The translations under genes and the position numbers were made by a program. 28,333 nucleotides of DNA from assembly GCA_030150505.1 (NCBI GenBank), contig JASLFS010000040.1, positions 1 to 28,333 on the forward strand. Reading direction: 5' to 3'. Below are positions 16,108-23,650 of this stretch, piece after piece. The stretch comes from Vitreoscilla sp. GTDB lineage: Bacteria; Pseudomonadota; Gammaproteobacteria; Burkholderiales; Neisseriaceae. Below the pieces are notes generated by a model. It did no database searches. It saw nothing but the letters and a program-made list of their open reading frames with translations, and was not told the origin of the DNA. Positions within the stretch are counted from its first letter, which is position 1; every line of letters starts with the position of its first letter.

Positions 16108-16323
16108 CTACAAATGGTAAGGATTCTCTAAACCATCCATTAAGATACGCAAATATTCTCGAATCTGCTCTTCTTTACAACCCATTAATAAAGCATCTTC
16201 AAAAGCATCTTGTGCAACCTGTTGCAGCTCTTCCATATTCTGAGTCATTACTTTGATTTTCTCAGTACACGAAACAGGATTATTATCTTTATCCAACCAT
16301 TTTGGCATCTGTGGCAAAGCCAT
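16108..16323 (-). CDS. Small conserved protein of unknown function
   Basis: A 71-residue protein starting MALPQMPKWLDKDNNPVSCTEKIKV and ending LRILMDGLENPYHL. It has no signal peptide or membrane segment; a helical, acidic middle part (EELQQVAQDAFEDALLMG) is visible. Similar short proteins are, as I remember, widespread in betaproteobacteria without a known role. It lies 19 bases behind the NlpC/P60 gene on the same strand, so the two probably form an operon. Confidence 0.75.
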   Translation of the reverse strand: MALPQMPKWLDKDNNPVSCTEKIKVMTQNMEELQQVAQDAFEDALLMGCKEEQIREYLRILMDGLENPYHL

Positions 16324-16342
16324 ACTCTAAACTTCCAATTAA

Positions 16343-16879
16343 TTACTTAGTAAATTGACTAGCAGCATTATTTTTTACTCGACGAGCCGTAACATACCGA
16401 GTATCCCAATACTTCATCCCCATATCCGTAATCTCAATATTTTTACCTGTACGAGGAGCATGAATAAAACGATTATTACCAATATACATGCCAACATGAG
16501 AAACACGACGTCCACCAGCTGTAGCAAAGAAAACCATATCACCTGGCTGCAAATCACTTCTCGAAACAGCCGAACCAACCTGCACCTGCTCACCCGTTGT
16601 ACGAGGCAAATTCACATTCATTGCCTGCTTAAAAATATACTGCATGAAACTACTACAATCTAACCCTTTGGTTGGATCATTACCACCAAAACGATAGGCA
16701 ACGCCCAATAGCCCCATCGCATTCATAATCAAGTCACTGGCTTGATCTTTCTGACTGGCCGAACTATCGCCACCAGCACGAGTTGTCTGTCGAATCAAAT
16801 CCTCAAGCGGATCGGCATGAGCATTAAAAGAAGTTATCAAACAACACATCACACTTATTAGATATACAAAAGATTTCAT
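16343..16879 (-). CDS. Secreted NlpC/P60 family peptidoglycan hydrolase
   Basis: A 178-residue cysteine peptidase that likely cuts peptide stems of peptidoglycan in the periplasm. The ATG at 16879 gives a clear signal peptide (MKSF, a hydrophobic core, cleavage probably after NAHA at residue 22). A longer frame reaches a TTG at 16921, but it would put charged residues before the signal and is unlikely. The catalytic triad is visible: Cys75 in LDCSSFMQ, His128 in RVSHVGMYIG and His140 in FIHAPRTG. Only one catalytic domain is present, with no LysM or SH3 domain. It is divergent from ubiB. Confidence 0.88.
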   Translation of the reverse strand: MKSFVYLISVMCCLITSFNAHADPLEDLIRQTTRAGGDSSASQKDQASDLIMNAMGLLGVAYRFGGNDPTKGLDCSSFMQYIFKQAMNVNLPRTTGEQVQVGSAVSRSDLQPGDMVFFATAGGRRVSHVGMYIGNNRFIHAPRTGKNIEITDMGMKYWDTRYVTARRVKNNAASQFTK

Positions 16880-17009
16880 TTTATCCAAACCGATTCCTAT
16901 TCGCCTTCCTCTAGTTAGCAAGCATGCTTGAGTATGTTATGCTAATAATTGCATTAGTTACGATACTGCCAGTAACCAAAATTACTTAATCACCCTTAAC
17001 GGACAAAAC

Positions 17010-18671
17010 ATGTTAAAAGAAACTATGTTTGCCATGCGCGATTTACCAAGATTACGAGAAATTATTACCATTTTTATTCGATATGGTTTAGGCAGTTTTA
17101 TGCAGCGTCTAAAGCTCACTCGTTTTCTGCCCAACCATGATAAATCACTCTCTAATACACACTACATGAGTACACCAAAGCGTGTTCGCTTAGCCTTTGA
17201 AGAACTCGGTCCCACTTTCATTAAACTAGGACAAATTTTATCCACTCGAGTTGATATTTTCAGCCCCGAGTGGATACAAGAATTCGAGCATTTACAAAAT
17301 AACGTCCCTAGTTTAGACAGCGAAACCATCCAACAACTGATTGCAACTCATTCACCGCAAGAGCTCAATGATATCTATCAATCTATTGACGAGCAACCAG
17401 TTGGCAGCGCATCAATCGCTCAAGTTCACAGAGCAGTACTCATGAACAACGAACAAGTTGTCATTAAAGTTAAACGTCCCGATGTCGAAAATACCATTCA
17501 CTCAGATCTGCGTATTTTAACCCATATTGCTAACTTAATAGAATCAGAAATTCCCGAATCTAAACGCTACCAACCAGTAGAAATGGTTCAATACTTTACC
17601 AAGAGTTTACGCAAAGAAACCGATTTAACATTTGAATTAAGGTACTTAGAACGTTTCGCAGCTATTTTTGCAGATAATCCCAAAGTCCATATTCCAACTG
17701 TTTACCCTGATATTTCCAACCACGATATTTTAGTACAAGAATATATTAGTGATAGCTTATTAAAAAATCTGGATTTGGGCGAGTATTCCGCCGAATTTTT
17801 ACATGAATTAGCTCAAACGATAACAGAATCTATTTTCACCATGATTCTCAAACACGGCTTTTTCCATGCAGATCCCCATCCAGGTAATATCTTTGTCAGC
17901 AAAGAAGGCAAAATCACCTTTATCGATTTTGGCTTAGTTGGTTTTTTGAGTACCAACCGCCGACAAGAACTCATTGCGCTCATCAATGCCTTAATTGAGC
18001 ATGATGAATTCACCATACAATTCGTTTTAAGCAACTGGGCAGAAGGCGAAATCGTGAATGATGATGATCTCGGTCTAGATGTCCTAGAAATGATGCTAAA
18101 CTACGAACATACCCCGCTAAAGAAATTTAGCCTAAGCTCAATTATTAATGATATCACCCGCATCATTCGTGAAAACAACCTGCATTTACCTGGCGATTTA
18201 GTCATGCTATTTAAAACGCTCATCACCATGGAAGGCGTCGTTAAAAAGCTAGATGGCGATTTTCAATTACTAGAACATTGCAAACCGCTCGTTCTCAACG
18301 TTCTTAAAAATGATTACTCTCTTTCTAAAATGACGAAACGAGGGAAAATACAAGCCAGAACCCTGTTACAAGGACTCAATGATTTACCACAAAATTTTTT
18401 GCTAATGTCGCGTAGATTAAAGCAAGGAAAAGTGAATATAAACTTAGACATTCGTCGTCTAGAACAATTTGGACACCAAATTGATAAAAGCAGCAACCGA
18501 CTTACCATAGGCATTATTACATCGGCTCTAATTATCGGGTCATCCATTCTCATGGCAATTAATAGCCCACCCAGAATACATGGCATATCTCTATTAGGCT
18601 TATTGGGTTATGTTTTAACCCTACTCAACAGTGCTTGGCTATTAATCTCCATTTGGCGCTCTGGCAAATAG
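17010..18671 (+). CDS. ubiB: Atypical kinase/ATPase UbiB (AarF/ABC1 family), ubiquinone biosynthesis
   Basis: Needed for ubiquinone synthesis, probably by helping lipophilic intermediates leave the membrane. It has 553 residues. Family motifs are in place: FIKLGQ (KxGQ, Lys72 to Gln75), the alanine-rich loop as VGSASIAQVH (131-140), the lysine-containing VVIKVKRP, HADPHPGN (286-293) and the metal-binding DFG (306-308). Two C-terminal hydrophobic helices (about 495-545) anchor it in the membrane. It has a GGA ribosome binding site close to the ATG and stands alone on the plus strand. Confidence 0.95.
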   Translation: MLKETMFAMRDLPRLREIITIFIRYGLGSFMQRLKLTRFLPNHDKSLSNTHYMSTPKRVRLAFEELGPTFIKLGQILSTRVDIFSPEWIQEFEHLQNNVPSLDSETIQQLIATHSPQELNDIYQSIDEQPVGSASIAQVHRAVLMNNEQVVIKVKRPDVENTIHSDLRILTHIANLIESEIPESKRYQPVEMVQYFTKSLRKETDLTFELRYLERFAAIFADNPKVHIPTVYPDISNHDILVQEYISDSLLKNLDLGEYSAEFLHELAQTITESIFTMILKHGFFHADPHPGNIFVSKEGKITFIDFGLVGFLSTNRRQELIALINALIEHDEFTIQFVLSNWAEGEIVNDDDLGLDVLEMMLNYEHTPLKKFSLSSIINDITRIIRENNLHLPGDLVMLFKTLITMEGVVKKLDGDFQLLEHCKPLVLNVLKNDYSLSKMTKRGKIQARTLLQGLNDLPQNFLLMSRRLKQGKVNINLDIRRLEQFGHQIDKSSNRLTIGIITSALIIGSSILMAINSPPRIHGISLLGLLGYVLTLLNSAWLLISIWRSGK

Positions 18672-18690
18672 AATACAACCATAACATTAT

Positions 18691-18720
18691 TTGTCTATGA
18701 TAAAGGTTATTTGCTAGAAT
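18691..18720 (+). promoter_or_regulatory. Candidate promoter of the BI-1 family gene
   Basis: TTGTCT, an 18-base spacer and TAGAAT preceded by TGC (extended -10). The predicted transcript start is about 50 bases before the ATG at 18777. Confidence 0.5.
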
Positions 18721-18776
18721 CCGCTATCTAAAGAATCTAAATAATGTTGATAATTGAAAATTAAGGAGAATTACAC

Positions 18777-19463
18777 ATGCAACCCCAACAACAATATGAC
18801 TACACCAGCTTAGGTGGAGCCAGTCAAAAAAATATTGTTTTACAAAAAACTTACTCACTATTAGCTGCTGGTTTCGTCCCTGCGATTGCCGGTGCTTATT
18901 CAAGCAACTACTTCAACTTCCTAGCTCTTTTTGGTAAAGCTTGGATGGCATTTATTGCATTATTGGTTGTATTTTACGGCTTGGTTTTCGCCATTGAAAA
19001 AAATCGCTACAACAAAGTTGGCATGGGTTTATTCTTTGTCCTAACATTCCTATTAGGCTTAATGATTGGCCCATTACTGCAATATGCATTAAGTTTAAAA
19101 AATGGCATTAACTTAGTCGGCGTTGCTGCAGCCATGACCGCTGGTATATTCTTCTCTATGTCATTACTAGCTCGTTCAAGTAAAATCAACATGAACGCCA
19201 TGAGCAAATTCTTAATGGTTGGTTTCGTTGTTTTGATAATTGGCGTCATTGCAAACTTCTTCTTAGAAATACCAGCATTAAGTTTAACCATTGCAGCTGG
19301 TTTCGTTATTTTTAGCTCAGTGATGATTATGTTCCAAACCAAAGCAATTATTGATGGCGGCGAAGACAGCTACATCAGTGCAGCTTTAACCATTTTCATT
19401 TCACTGTACAATATTTTCAGTAGCTTACTAAGAATTTTAATTGCACTAACTGGCAATGACTAA
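18777..19463 (+). CDS. Bax inhibitor-1 / YccA family membrane protein
   Basis: A 228-residue inner membrane protein with about seven predicted helices and short loops. The FVLTFLLGLMIGPLLQY segment, the small-residue helix GVAAAMTAGIFFSMS and the C-terminal ISAALTIFISLYNIFSSLLRIL fit the BI-1/YccA/YbhL family. Members act as Ca2+ leak channels or, as YccA, modulate the protease FtsH; which applies here is not known. It has a strong AAGGAGA ribosome binding site and its own promoter and terminator. Confidence 0.9.
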   Translation: MQPQQQYDYTSLGGASQKNIVLQKTYSLLAAGFVPAIAGAYSSNYFNFLALFGKAWMAFIALLVVFYGLVFAIEKNRYNKVGMGLFFVLTFLLGLMIGPLLQYALSLKNGINLVGVAAAMTAGIFFSMSLLARSSKINMNAMSKFLMVGFVVLIIGVIANFFLEIPALSLTIAAGFVIFSSVMIMFQTKAIIDGGEDSYISAALTIFISLYNIFSSLLRILIALTGND

Positions 19464-19479
19464 TTCTAACTAAACAACA

Positions 19480-19515
19480 AAAAATGGCTGCCTGAAACAT
19501 TAGGCAGCCATTTTT
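19480..19515 (+). terminator. Terminator with one near-DUS arm
   Basis: Arms AAAAATGGCTGCCT (19480-19493) and AGGCAGCCATTTTT (19502-19515). The left arm together with the loop gives TGGCTGCCTGAA, one base different from the uptake sequence; the right arm lacks the full motif. It follows the BI-1 family gene by 16 bases. Confidence 0.8.
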
Positions 19516-19884
19516 GATGAAATTTATTGTCCATACGCAATCATCCATCCTAATCAAGATATCATCCCAATCCTCTATCAAGCTAAAACATATCAACTTA
19601 ATACTCTCGCTCTCTTACTTGTACCCACTAAAAATCCAGAATGTTTTATTCATGCCCCCACTCTTGAATATGTTATTGTAATGATTACATTCTCTTTACC
19701 GTTTTCGCATAATAAAAAGTATTTGAAACAAATATTTTTTGACAGTATTTTTAAAAATGACTATTCTATTTAATTTTGCAGTGCAATATTTAGACTAACC
19801 AAGCAATGCTTGTTAAACTATTCGTTAATTGATTGACTTATCAGGCTATTTGTAGAATAAATAGTCTAACAACGGAGATACATC
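19516..19884 (+). other. Intergenic region upstream of the ketoacyl synthase gene
   Basis: No gene was recognised in this 369-base, AT-rich stretch. It contains a palindrome around TGTAATGATTACA at about 19676-19688, the promoter at 19739-19767, a small palindrome CAAGCAATGCTTG at about 19799-19811, and a 9-base-pair hairpin with arms AGGCTATTT (19843-19851) and AAATAGTCT (19859-19867) just before the ribosome binding site ACGGAG. The leader of the transcript would be about 110 bases, longer than for the neighbouring genes. Confidence 0.5.
19739..19767 (+). promoter_or_regulatory. Sigma-70 promoter of the ketoacyl synthase / CoaD-like pair
   Basis: A perfect TTGACA, a 17-base spacer and TATTCT. 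This is one of the best promoter matches on the plus strand of the window. Confidence 0.6.
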
Positions 19885-21009
19885 ATGGCAACAGCCGTCC
19901 TTACCGCAACTGGCTTATATACCCCACCAAACAGCATCAGTAATGATGAATTGGTTGCTACTTTCAATGCTTATGTTCAACAGTTTAATCAAGAACATGA
20001 GCAGGAAATTGCTGCTGGAACCGTTGAAGCTCTAGGCGAATCAAGTAGCGAATTTATTGTCAAAGCATCAGGCATTAAAAGTCGTTTTGTGATTGATAAA
20101 GAAGGTATTTTAAACCCTAATATCATGCACCCGATTTTTAAAAAACGCAGCAATGACGAACTATCCCTACAAGCTGAAATCGGCGTTGCCGCTGCAAAAG
20201 ATGCATTAGCACAAGCTCAATTAGCAGCAAGCGACATTGACTTAGTGATTGTTGCCAATTCAAACATGCAACGCGCTTACCCAGCAATGGCTGTAGAAAT
20301 TCAAACAGCCTTAGGCTGCCAAGGCTTTGCTTACGATATGAACGTAGCTTGCTCTAGTGCCACTTTCGCTTTGCAAACAGCAAAAGACGCTGTCATCAGC
20401 GGCTCTGCACAACGTGTTTTAATTATCAATGCTGAGATATGTTCAGCTCATTTAAACTTCCGCGAACGCGATAGCCACTTTATTTTTGGTGATGCCGCAA
20501 CTGCAATGATCATCGAAAACGAAGCCTTAATAAAAGATAAAAATCGTGGCTTCAACATTGTTGGCACGCATTTATGGACAGAATTCTCAAACAATATCCG
20601 CAATAACTTCGGCTTCCTAAATCGTTGTGAAGAAAACAACGCCTTCAGTGCGGATAAACTATTTGTCCAACAAGGACGAAAAGTATTTAAAGAAGTGTGC
20701 CCTGCTGTTGGCGAACACATTATTACCCATTTAAACAAGCACAATATCGAACCAAGCCAAATCAAACGCTTCTGGCTACATCAAGCTAACCAAACCATGA
20801 ATGAGCTCATTTCTAAACGTGTGCTTGGTCGCCATGCAACCTTAGAAGAAGCACCATTAATTTTAGACCGCTACGCCAATACAAGCTCTGCTGGCTCAAT
20901 CATCGCCTTACATTTGTACCAAGATGACTTACAAAGTGGTGATTTAGGTGTTGTGTCTAGTTTTGGTGCTGGTTATTCAATTGGCTCTGTTTTATTGGAA
21001 AAACGTTAA
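19885..21009 (+). CDS. Beta-ketoacyl-ACP synthase III family protein
   Basis: A 374-residue thiolase-fold condensing enzyme. The catalytic triad of the KAS III group is present: Cys156 in NVACSSATFALQTA, His299 in WLHQANQTM and Asn332 in YANTSSAGS. It is about 50 residues longer than typical FabH, with an insertion near residues 30-90, so it may be a long-chain or medium-chain variant such as the beta-ketodecanoyl-ACP type and not the housekeeping FabH. It probably uses acyl-CoA and malonyl-ACP in the cytoplasm. Its stop codon overlaps the start of the CoaD-like gene in TAATG, a tight coupling with a CoA-related enzyme. Confidence 0.85.
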   Translation: MATAVLTATGLYTPPNSISNDELVATFNAYVQQFNQEHEQEIAAGTVEALGESSSEFIVKASGIKSRFVIDKEGILNPNIMHPIFKKRSNDELSLQAEIGVAAAKDALAQAQLAASDIDLVIVANSNMQRAYPAMAVEIQTALGCQGFAYDMNVACSSATFALQTAKDAVISGSAQRVLIINAEICSAHLNFRERDSHFIFGDAATAMIIENEALIKDKNRGFNIVGTHLWTEFSNNIRNNFGFLNRCEENNAFSADKLFVQQGRKVFKEVCPAVGEHIITHLNKHNIEPSQIKRFWLHQANQTMNELISKRVLGRHATLEEAPLILDRYANTSSAGSIIALHLYQDDLQSGDLGVVSSFGAGYSIGSVLLEKR

Positions 21010-21527
21010 TGGCTGCCAAGCCTCGCCTAAAGCGAGCGGTTTATGCCGGCAGTTTTGACCCGCCAACAAACGGTCATTTATGGATGATTCGCGAAGCGCA
21101 AGCCATGTTCGATGAATTGATTGTCGCCATTGGTATTAATCCAGATAAGCGCTGTACTTACACAATAGAAGAGCGTAAAGAAATGCTACGTCTGATTACA
21201 GGCGGCTATAGCAATGTCAAAATTAGCACATTTGAAAACGAGTTTTTAGTAAATTATGCTAACTCTATTCATGCTGACTACATTGTTCGTGGTATTCGCA
21301 CGACTCAAGACTATGAATATGAACGCTCAATGCGCTATATCAATTCAGACTTGCAACCAGAAATATCAACCATATTTTTAATGCCACCACGAGAATACGC
21401 TGAAGTTTCATCAACAATGGTTAAAGGCATGGTTGGTCCAAAAACTTGGCAAGAAGTCATCAAGCGCTACTTACCAGAGCCTGTTTATGAAAAAATCATG
21501 CAAGATCATATTTATTCAGGTCGATAA
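21009..21527 (+). CDS. coaD: CoaD-like phosphopantetheine adenylyltransferase
   Basis: A 172-residue nucleotidyltransferase that, if it is true CoaD, joins 4'-phosphopantetheine with ATP to form dephospho-CoA. AGSFDPPTNGH (13-23) holds the T/HxGH nucleotide motif, RGIRTTQDYEYE (94-105) the second basic site, and EVSSTMVKG the ISSxxVR-type end motif. It differs from textbook CoaD by AGSFDPP in place of PGTFDPI and by VSSTMVKGMVGPKTW in place of ISSSLVKE, and is slightly longer. I call it CoaD with the reserve that it could be a divergent relative. It overlaps the ketoacyl synthase gene by one base. Confidence 0.8.
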   Translation: MAAKPRLKRAVYAGSFDPPTNGHLWMIREAQAMFDELIVAIGINPDKRCTYTIEERKEMLRLITGGYSNVKISTFENEFLVNYANSIHADYIVRGIRTTQDYEYERSMRYINSDLQPEISTIFLMPPREYAEVSSTMVKGMVGPKTWQEVIKRYLPEPVYEKIMQDHIYSGR

Positions 21528-21567
21528 GCATTAGATAAAATATCATTTAAATCAATAACGCGCATAA

Positions 21568-21594
21568 GAAAAGCCGCCTTTTGGGCGGCTTTTC
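21568..21594. terminator. Bidirectional terminator between coaD and leuA
   Basis: Arms AAAAGCCGCC and GGGCGGCTTTT around a short T-rich loop. It lies between the convergent coaD-like and leuA genes. Confidence 0.85.
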
Positions 21595-21630
21595 TTCATT
21601 CAACTGCGATAACAACTAAACTTTCAAAAC

Positions 21631-23421
21631 TTATACCATGCCTTGCGCTTTAATTCTTTTACCAGCATTTTCTAATTTATTTAATGCCGAAATATATGCT
21701 TTAGCACTGGCAACAATAATATCCGTATCAGCACCTTGTCCATTAACAATATGCCCATCTTTGCTTAACCGAACAGTAACCTCGCCTTGGCTTTCCGTCC
21801 CTGCCGTAATAGCATTCACAGAATAAAGCTGCAATTCAGAATTACTTTTCGCCTTAGCTTCAATTGCTTTAAAAATAGCATCCACAGGACCAGAACCATT
21901 TTCTCTAGAACGGATTTCATCGCCTTTTTCTTCAAAAACAATCTCTGCCACAGGCTCTTCACCAGTTTCAGACTGAATTTTCAAAGAAACATAACGATAG
22001 CGTTCTTGTGATGAACTCAAACTATCATCAGAAACCAAAGCGTGCAAATCTTCATCAAAAATTTCACGTTTTTTATCAGCTAACTCTTTAAATCGAGCAA
22101 ATGCGGCATTTAGCGCCTGTTCACTGTCCAAAATAATACCTAATTCTTGTAATTTAGTTCTAAAGGCATTACGTCCAGAAAGTTTACCCAAAGTTAAACG
22201 ATTATTACTCCAGCCAACGGATTCAGCTGACATAATTTCATAGGTTTCACGGCATTTCAAAACACCATCCTGATGAATACCTGATTCATGAGCAAAAGCA
22301 TTCGCGCCCACAATGGCTTTATTAGGCTGAACAGGATAACCCGTTACCGTAGAAACCATTTTTGATGTTGGAACAATCTGAGTAGTATCAATACCAACAT
22401 CTAAACCATATAAATCATGGCGCGTACGTAGTGCCATAACCACTTCTTCTAAGCTAGCATTACCTGCTCGCTCACCTAAACCATTAATAGTGCATTCTAC
22501 TTGGCGAGCACCGCCTTGTACTGCCGCCAATGAGTTCGCAACAGCCATGCCTAAATCATTATGACAATGACTCGACCAAATAACGTTTTCGCCACCTTTT
22601 GTCATTGTGATTAAATCACGGAAAAATTGCTCAGTTTTGAATGGAACTGAATAGCCAACTGTATCCGGAATATTGATTGTTGTTGCACCAGCAGCAATGG
22701 CTTCACCACAGATTTCTACCAAGAAATTCAAATCTGAACGCAATGCATCTTCACAAGAAAATTCAATATCATCCGTGTATTCTTTTGCGATTTTAATCGA
22801 CTTCACCGCAGCAGCAACCACCTCTTTTGGTTTCATTTTTAATTTATGCTCCATGTGCAGTGCACTGGTAGCAATAAAAATATGAATACGCTTTTTAGCT
22901 GCTTTGCTCACAGCTTCACCCGCAGCACGAACATCTTTCTCATTTGCTCGAGCCAAAGAACAAATTGTCGAATTTTTGATAACTTCAGCAATGCTAGCTA
23001 CAGCATCAAAATCCCCAGGACTTGCAGCAGCAAACCCAGCTTCAATCACATCAACACCCAATTTTTCTAATTGACGGGCAATGCGTAATTTTTCTTCTTT
23101 TGTCATAGCCGCACCTGGTGATTGCTCACCATCACGTAGCGTGGTATCAAATATGATGACTCGCTTATTCTCCGTCATTTTTCGCTCCAATGGTTCTGTT
23201 GTTCGATTTTTCAAAAAAGTATTCAAATCAATTGGACGGCCTTGAGTTTCCGCTAACGTAGTAATCTGCTCTAGTTTTGCCAAAGGCATAGATCCACGTG
23301 CACGCCATTTGTAAATAGCTGCAGTACTGATGCTGTCTTCAGGAAAATGCTCTTTTAAAGCATGAGACAAAGCATTAACACCACCGAAATAATCAATAAG
23401 ACGCTCAATATCGATTTGCAT
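21631..23421 (-). CDS. leuA: 2-isopropylmalate synthase with N-terminal helix-turn-helix domain
   Basis: From the ATG at 23421 the frame codes for 596 residues. Residues 1-81 are an extension not found in standard LeuA: FGGVNALSHALKEHF, then ISTAAIYKWRARGSMP and LEQITTLAE give a Cro/YdaS-type helix-turn-helix with the recognition helix around 31-41. Residues 82-596 are a full LeuA: DTTLRDGEQSPGA, SSHCHNDLG, GLGERAGNAS, HESGIHQDG and a C-terminal leucine-binding regulatory domain. The enzyme condenses acetyl-CoA with 2-oxoisovalerate, the first step of leucine synthesis. Both the start at 23421 (AAGG, eight bases away) and an internal one at 23178 (GGAG, six bases away) have ribosome binding sites, so two products are possible. 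A TTG further upstream at 23502 is less likely. Confidence 0.92.
   Translation of the reverse strand: MQIDIERLIDYFGGVNALSHALKEHFPEDSISTAAIYKWRARGSMPLAKLEQITTLAETQGRPIDLNTFLKNRTTEPLERKMTENKRVIIFDTTLRDGEQSPGAAMTKEEKLRIARQLEKLGVDVIEAGFAAASPGDFDAVASIAEVIKNSTICSLARANEKDVRAAGEAVSKAAKKRIHIFIATSALHMEHKLKMKPKEVVAAAVKSIKIAKEYTDDIEFSCEDALRSDLNFLVEICGEAIAAGATTINIPDTVGYSVPFKTEQFFRDLITMTKGGENVIWSSHCHNDLGMAVANSLAAVQGGARQVECTINGLGERAGNASLEEVVMALRTRHDLYGLDVGIDTTQIVPTSKMVSTVTGYPVQPNKAIVGANAFAHESGIHQDGVLKCRETYEIMSAESVGWSNNRLTLGKLSGRNAFRTKLQELGIILDSEQALNAAFARFKELADKKREIFDEDLHALVSDDSLSSSQERYRYVSLKIQSETGEEPVAEIVFEEKGDEIRSRENGSGPVDAIFKAIEAKAKSNSELQLYSVNAITAGTESQGEVTVRLSKDGHIVNGQGADTDIIVASAKAYISALNKLENAGKRIKAQGMV
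23176..23188 (-). promoter_or_regulatory. Internal start and ribosome binding site for plain LeuA
   Basis: Within the leuA frame, GGAG (23185-23188, minus strand) stands six bases before the ATG at 23178, the first codon of MTENKRVIIFDTTLRDGEQ. This is the normal beginning of LeuA in relatives, and would give a 515-residue enzyme without the DNA-binding domain. Confidence 0.6.
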
Positions 23422-23433
23422 AAAAAAGACCTT

Positions 23434-23445
23434 TTGTCCAAAAAA
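23434..23445 (+). promoter_or_regulatory. Operator-like motif, leader copy
   Basis: TTGTCCAAAAAA, the exact reverse complement of 23491-23502, lies in the predicted leuA leader 13 bases before the start codon. A third, weaker copy (TATCCAAAAAC) lies at 23525-23535. All three share TCCAAAAA followed within a few bases by ATAT. Confidence 0.5.
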
Positions 23446-23481
23446 TATATATTTATTGTTATTAAGTAACTTAAAAGCTAT

Positions 23482-23509
23482 CTTATATGATTTTTTGGAC
23501 AATTAGCAA
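23482..23509 (-). promoter_or_regulatory. leuA promoter with an operator-like site in the spacer
   Basis: On the minus strand, TTGCTA, a 16-base spacer and TATAAG. The spacer contains TTGTCCAAAAAA (23491-23502), so a protein bound there would block RNA polymerase. The predicted transcript begins near 23475. I saw no leucine-rich leader peptide or attenuator hairpin between this point and the start codon. Confidence 0.5.
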
Positions 23510-23591
23510 CTATTTTTATAAAAATATCCAAAAACATATGCCATTTTATGAATAGATAAAAACAAATAGACATTTTGTATAAAAAAGAAAA

Positions 23592-23620
23592 TTATTAACC
23601 ACCGTAAAATCAGTTATAAT
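23592..23620 (+). promoter_or_regulatory. Candidate promoter of the methyltransferase gene
   Basis: TTATTA, a 17-base spacer and a perfect TATAAT, 30 bases before the ATG at 23651. The -35 match is weak. The operator-like sites of leuA lie 60-160 bases upstream in the same divergent gap. Confidence 0.4.
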
Positions 23621-23650
23621 TCAATAAATTCAAATACTTCAGATAGCACC

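Noticed and set aside
16880..16921. Upstream TTG start for the NlpC/P60 protein.
   Set aside because: It would place an Arg-rich segment before a good signal peptide that begins at the ATG at 16879.
20312..20324. TTAGGCTGCCAAG inside the ketoacyl synthase gene as a DUS.
   Set aside because: It keeps only AGGCTGCC and lacks the TGAA end; it encodes ordinary protein sequence.
23421..23475. Leucine attenuator in the leuA leader.
   Set aside because: No leader peptide with leucine codons and no competing hairpins are visible; the stem before the T-run is only three base pairs.
23422..23502. Extension of the HTH-LeuA frame by 27 codons to a TTG.
   Set aside because: The ATG at 23421 has a ribosome binding site, and the predicted transcript starts near 23475, downstream of the TTG. 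The extra residues are Lys/Asn/Phe-rich and do not look like a domain.
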